Shown one piece after another: positions 61,604 to 64,000 of a stretch of 64,000 nt of DNA (the stretch's first letter is position 1; each line of letters opens with the position of its first letter). The DNA lies in contig NC_083655.1 of the NCBI RefSeq assembly GCF_963576545.1, forward strand, positions 17,746,204 through 17,810,203, in the 5' to 3' direction. A program made the translations under genes and the position numbers. The DNA is from Limanda limanda (lineage: Eukaryota > Chordata > Actinopteri > Pleuronectiformes > Pleuronectidae). The notes beneath the pieces are model-generated. The model was not told the origin of the DNA, did not search any database, and saw only the letters and a list, made by a program, of their open reading frames with translations.

Positions 61604-64000
61604 CTACACAAAACAAAGCTCTGAGTGTCTAACTTATGGCTCAGCTAACTGTAGCTAACAAACAATACAAGAGTTAAGAACAAATCTATTATGTGCTACT
61701 CCCCTTTTAGGCCAAAGTTTGATTAAGCAAGTAATCATTGAGAATAGGTAGTGAAAAGCAGGGTGACATTCTGAGTCATGTTACAATTCAATAAAGTATA
61801 ATTAGAACAATAGTAAAAAAATTATTTAAGTATATAGAAAAAGTTAAATGTTTGGGTGCAGTTTTTCAAATTGAATTTAAAGGGTTGAAAAGGGTTAAGG
61901 GGTTAAAGGGGTTAAGGGATTAAAAAGAAAAAAAAACAACAACAACAATCAAGACCAGATTTGGAACGTCTAACTACAGAACTATGGAGAAGATACTGGC
62001 TCTGCCTGTAGTTTGTGAGATAACACAGGGCTTTCAAGGGTTATTCTCTCCTCTTCAGTGTGAGTAATTCTGGGATTCTGCTATTCCTTCATATCTGTTG
62101 TACTTGACATTGGTCTTCAATTCCATTCATTATGGTCTAAAAAAGGTCTTAAAAAGTCTTGCTGTTGAAACCTGTAGAGACCTAACGAAATGCAACCTGT
62201 GCATCTATAGCAACCGATCTTTTTTTTTGTGGCAGACAAGGATCTGATTGATTACATACCACTAATGTCCAAAGGATGGGGATATTTTCACCCTCATTCT
62301 TGTCATTAGAACAAAATCAACCTGAGAATGAAAATGAGTGAACTGCATCAGGAACCTGTGTGGGAGCTTCCAAACGTCTGGGAAAATGCATGAGGACGAA
62401 ACTGCAGAGAAACTCCCCGCTGGGGATTTTGGAGAGCCGCAGTGAAATCCTGACACCCTCCAGGGTCGGGGCTTTCACCACCTAACTCCAGCCCAATTCC
62501 AGGCCCTTTGAGTAAAGTGAGAAGACTTGCTGAAATCCTGAAGAAAAATTATATCATAATTACTGTGGCTGCATTGAGGGTAGAGGCTCGCCTCAGATCC
62601 TGTATGCTCAGCTCTCACAATAGGTGGCCACTTTGCCCGTCTGAGAGGGATCCATATCACACGGACCATTGTGAGGGTCCGCACAAAGGCCACGGTGAGA
62701 GATACTTCATTACTTGAGTGTTTCACAGATCAGTTTCTTTTGTCCGCTTTCGCCATCACCCCCTGGAAAAAAAAGAAGAAAATAAAAAGTCTTTCCTTGT
62801 TGACAAGTGACTTTCATTGCGACCTCCTGACCTGGTTGCATGTACACTGGAGTAGTCTTGTCTGTTTACACAGACGTACATATGCCAACACCCCGCGTAA
62901 ACACATAAAGAGAGAAAAGCTCTTCTGTCTATATGCAGAGCCTTTAACGACGCTCACAGATGTCAACCAGAGTTTAACAGTTTGGGTGAGTGCTTACTAA
63001 TTTATACGGGGCGCTCTGTGATTATGTTAGACTTGTGCTGTCTTTGACTGTGGATGGATTTGGACTGAAGACAGAGTCTGAGGATGTTTTGGACTGTTTA
63101 TCTGTGAAATGGCTTTCTTGGCTCTTTCATGTCAAAACACTCTCAGACTCTGTCATTAAATCTCTCTCAGTATCTCGCTGAAAGAAGAGTTCAGGTCGCA
63201 CTGAAGGAAATATTGTAATATCATACTATACTAGTTCAGTGTCTGTTTCCCTTTGCCTGTGGTGGTACTCCAGATCTACTTCAGAATTATTTATCCATGT
63301 CATTGGTGAGTCCTCCTTTAGTGAGTCTGTGTGTCAGTAATAGTCTATTGTGTAGAGTGAAGTTAGAGATTTTTTAGTCAGAGTTTTCCCTAAAATGAAA
63401 CTGAATTTGCTCTATAACTGTTCATGTGTGTGGTTTATATATAAGTTTCAATGATTTAAGTTATTTTTTCATGCATCACATGTTGACTATTTCAGTCTTC
63501 AGACGCCTCAGACCCAAGTTCACAACCTTTCAAAATAAAAGCTCTATAATTTAGCTCTATATAAAGCATACAGCAACAACTTACTGTACAAGAACGACGT
63601 AATTCACCTCCACTGTTTATTCAAATATTATTCTAACGTATTACATGTCTAAATCCCATCAAAATTGACACTGCCCTTTCACAGGCCATTGACAGCACAC
63701 GTCTGTAAGCTGATAAGATGAATGGTTGGATATGGGACATGCATTCCACATACATACAGACAGACAGATGTGCAGTTTGACGTTTATGGTATTAGTAGAT
63801 AGATATATTAGTCTTTCTGAATTCTTCTCCTGCAACTATTTGTTCAGAACGAACATAAAACCGTCCCCAAAGAGAAAGATAAAGCTGAGGCAAACAAAGG
63901 TGCTCCCTCACTCATAAAAGTGTCTGAAACACTGCTGCTCTGTAGTTCTAAAACTACATTTAGACTTACAGGTTAGAGGCCAACGCTATAGTGTTGAATG
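61604..64000. other. Non-coding DNA, no gene recognised
   Basis: Unique sequence with a GGGTTAA-type low-complexity tract (61881-61920) and a short AAC run (about 61934-61949). Splice-like pairs occur near 62938-62984 and 63263-63304, each enclosing fewer than 50 bases with unrecognised peptides. These are expected by chance. The sequence continues unbroken to the window end. Confidence 0.45.
61881..61920 (+). repeat. GGGTTAA-like low-complexity tract, G-quadruplex motif
   Basis: Five G runs of 3-4 bases (61882, 61892, 61899, 61908, 61916) are separated by 4-7 base loops, mostly TTAA or TTAAA. The plus strand therefore satisfies the usual G-quadruplex pattern. It resembles but does not equal the vertebrate telomere repeat TTAGGG. 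Confidence 0.7.

Overview
This 64 kb window looks like non-coding DNA from a ray-finned fish, probably a percomorph teleost. The evidence is dense (CA)n/(GT)n and (CT)n microsatellites, hAT, PIF/Harbinger-like and L2-like repeats of types typical of teleosts, and the absence of bacterial gene organisation. I cannot name the species or any host gene. No open reading frame could be assigned to an intact protein. The longest ones (167 and 164 codons) carry no recognisable motif, and many others are translations of dinucleotide repeats. The window is best read as a gene desert or part of a very large intron.

The supportable content is mostly transposable-element debris. Two hAT-type elements have inverted CAGTG termini and perfect 8-bp target duplications: 32542-33496 (duplication GTGCCACA) and 60365-61595 (duplication ACTGTACT). 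The second carries a broken, antisense histone H3 gene copy (60563-61428), itself split by a further inverted-repeat element (about 60633-61143). This three-level nest is the most unusual object in the window. Other elements are a third hAT-type relic with CAGYGGTG termini (56898-57381), two related hAT-like ends (22638-22889), two PIF/Harbinger-like relics in opposite orientation (6535-6932 and 29188-29490), a 323-bp inverted-repeat element (55543-55865), an unclassified repeat family with four copies (one split by an L2-like retrotransposon tail at 15375-15613), a SINE-like tail (36150-36262) and a possible solo LTR inside the 32.5 kb hAT.

Layout: 0-6.5 kb unique DNA with GT/CA tracts and one repeat copy; 6.5-7 kb Harbinger-like relic; 7-15 kb mostly unique, with homeodomain-core-rich stretches; 15.2-15.8 kb nested repeat; 16-22 kb unique with microsatellites; 22-23 kb hAT ends and a long CA tract; 23-32 kb unique DNA with compound CT/CA tracts and splice-like flanks; 32.5-33.5 kb hAT; 34-48 kb unique, several regulatory-looking stretches; 47.6-48 kb cruciform-prone and long CA tracts; 49-56 kb unique with a cluster of three GT/CA tracts; 55.5-61.6 kb the densest transposon region; 61.6-64 kb unique with a G-quadruplex-like tract.

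No gene set works together here. The biology that can be read is the order of transposon insertions, plus possible long-range regulatory DNA that only cross-species alignment could confirm. All family names come from sequence features and memory, not from database searches.
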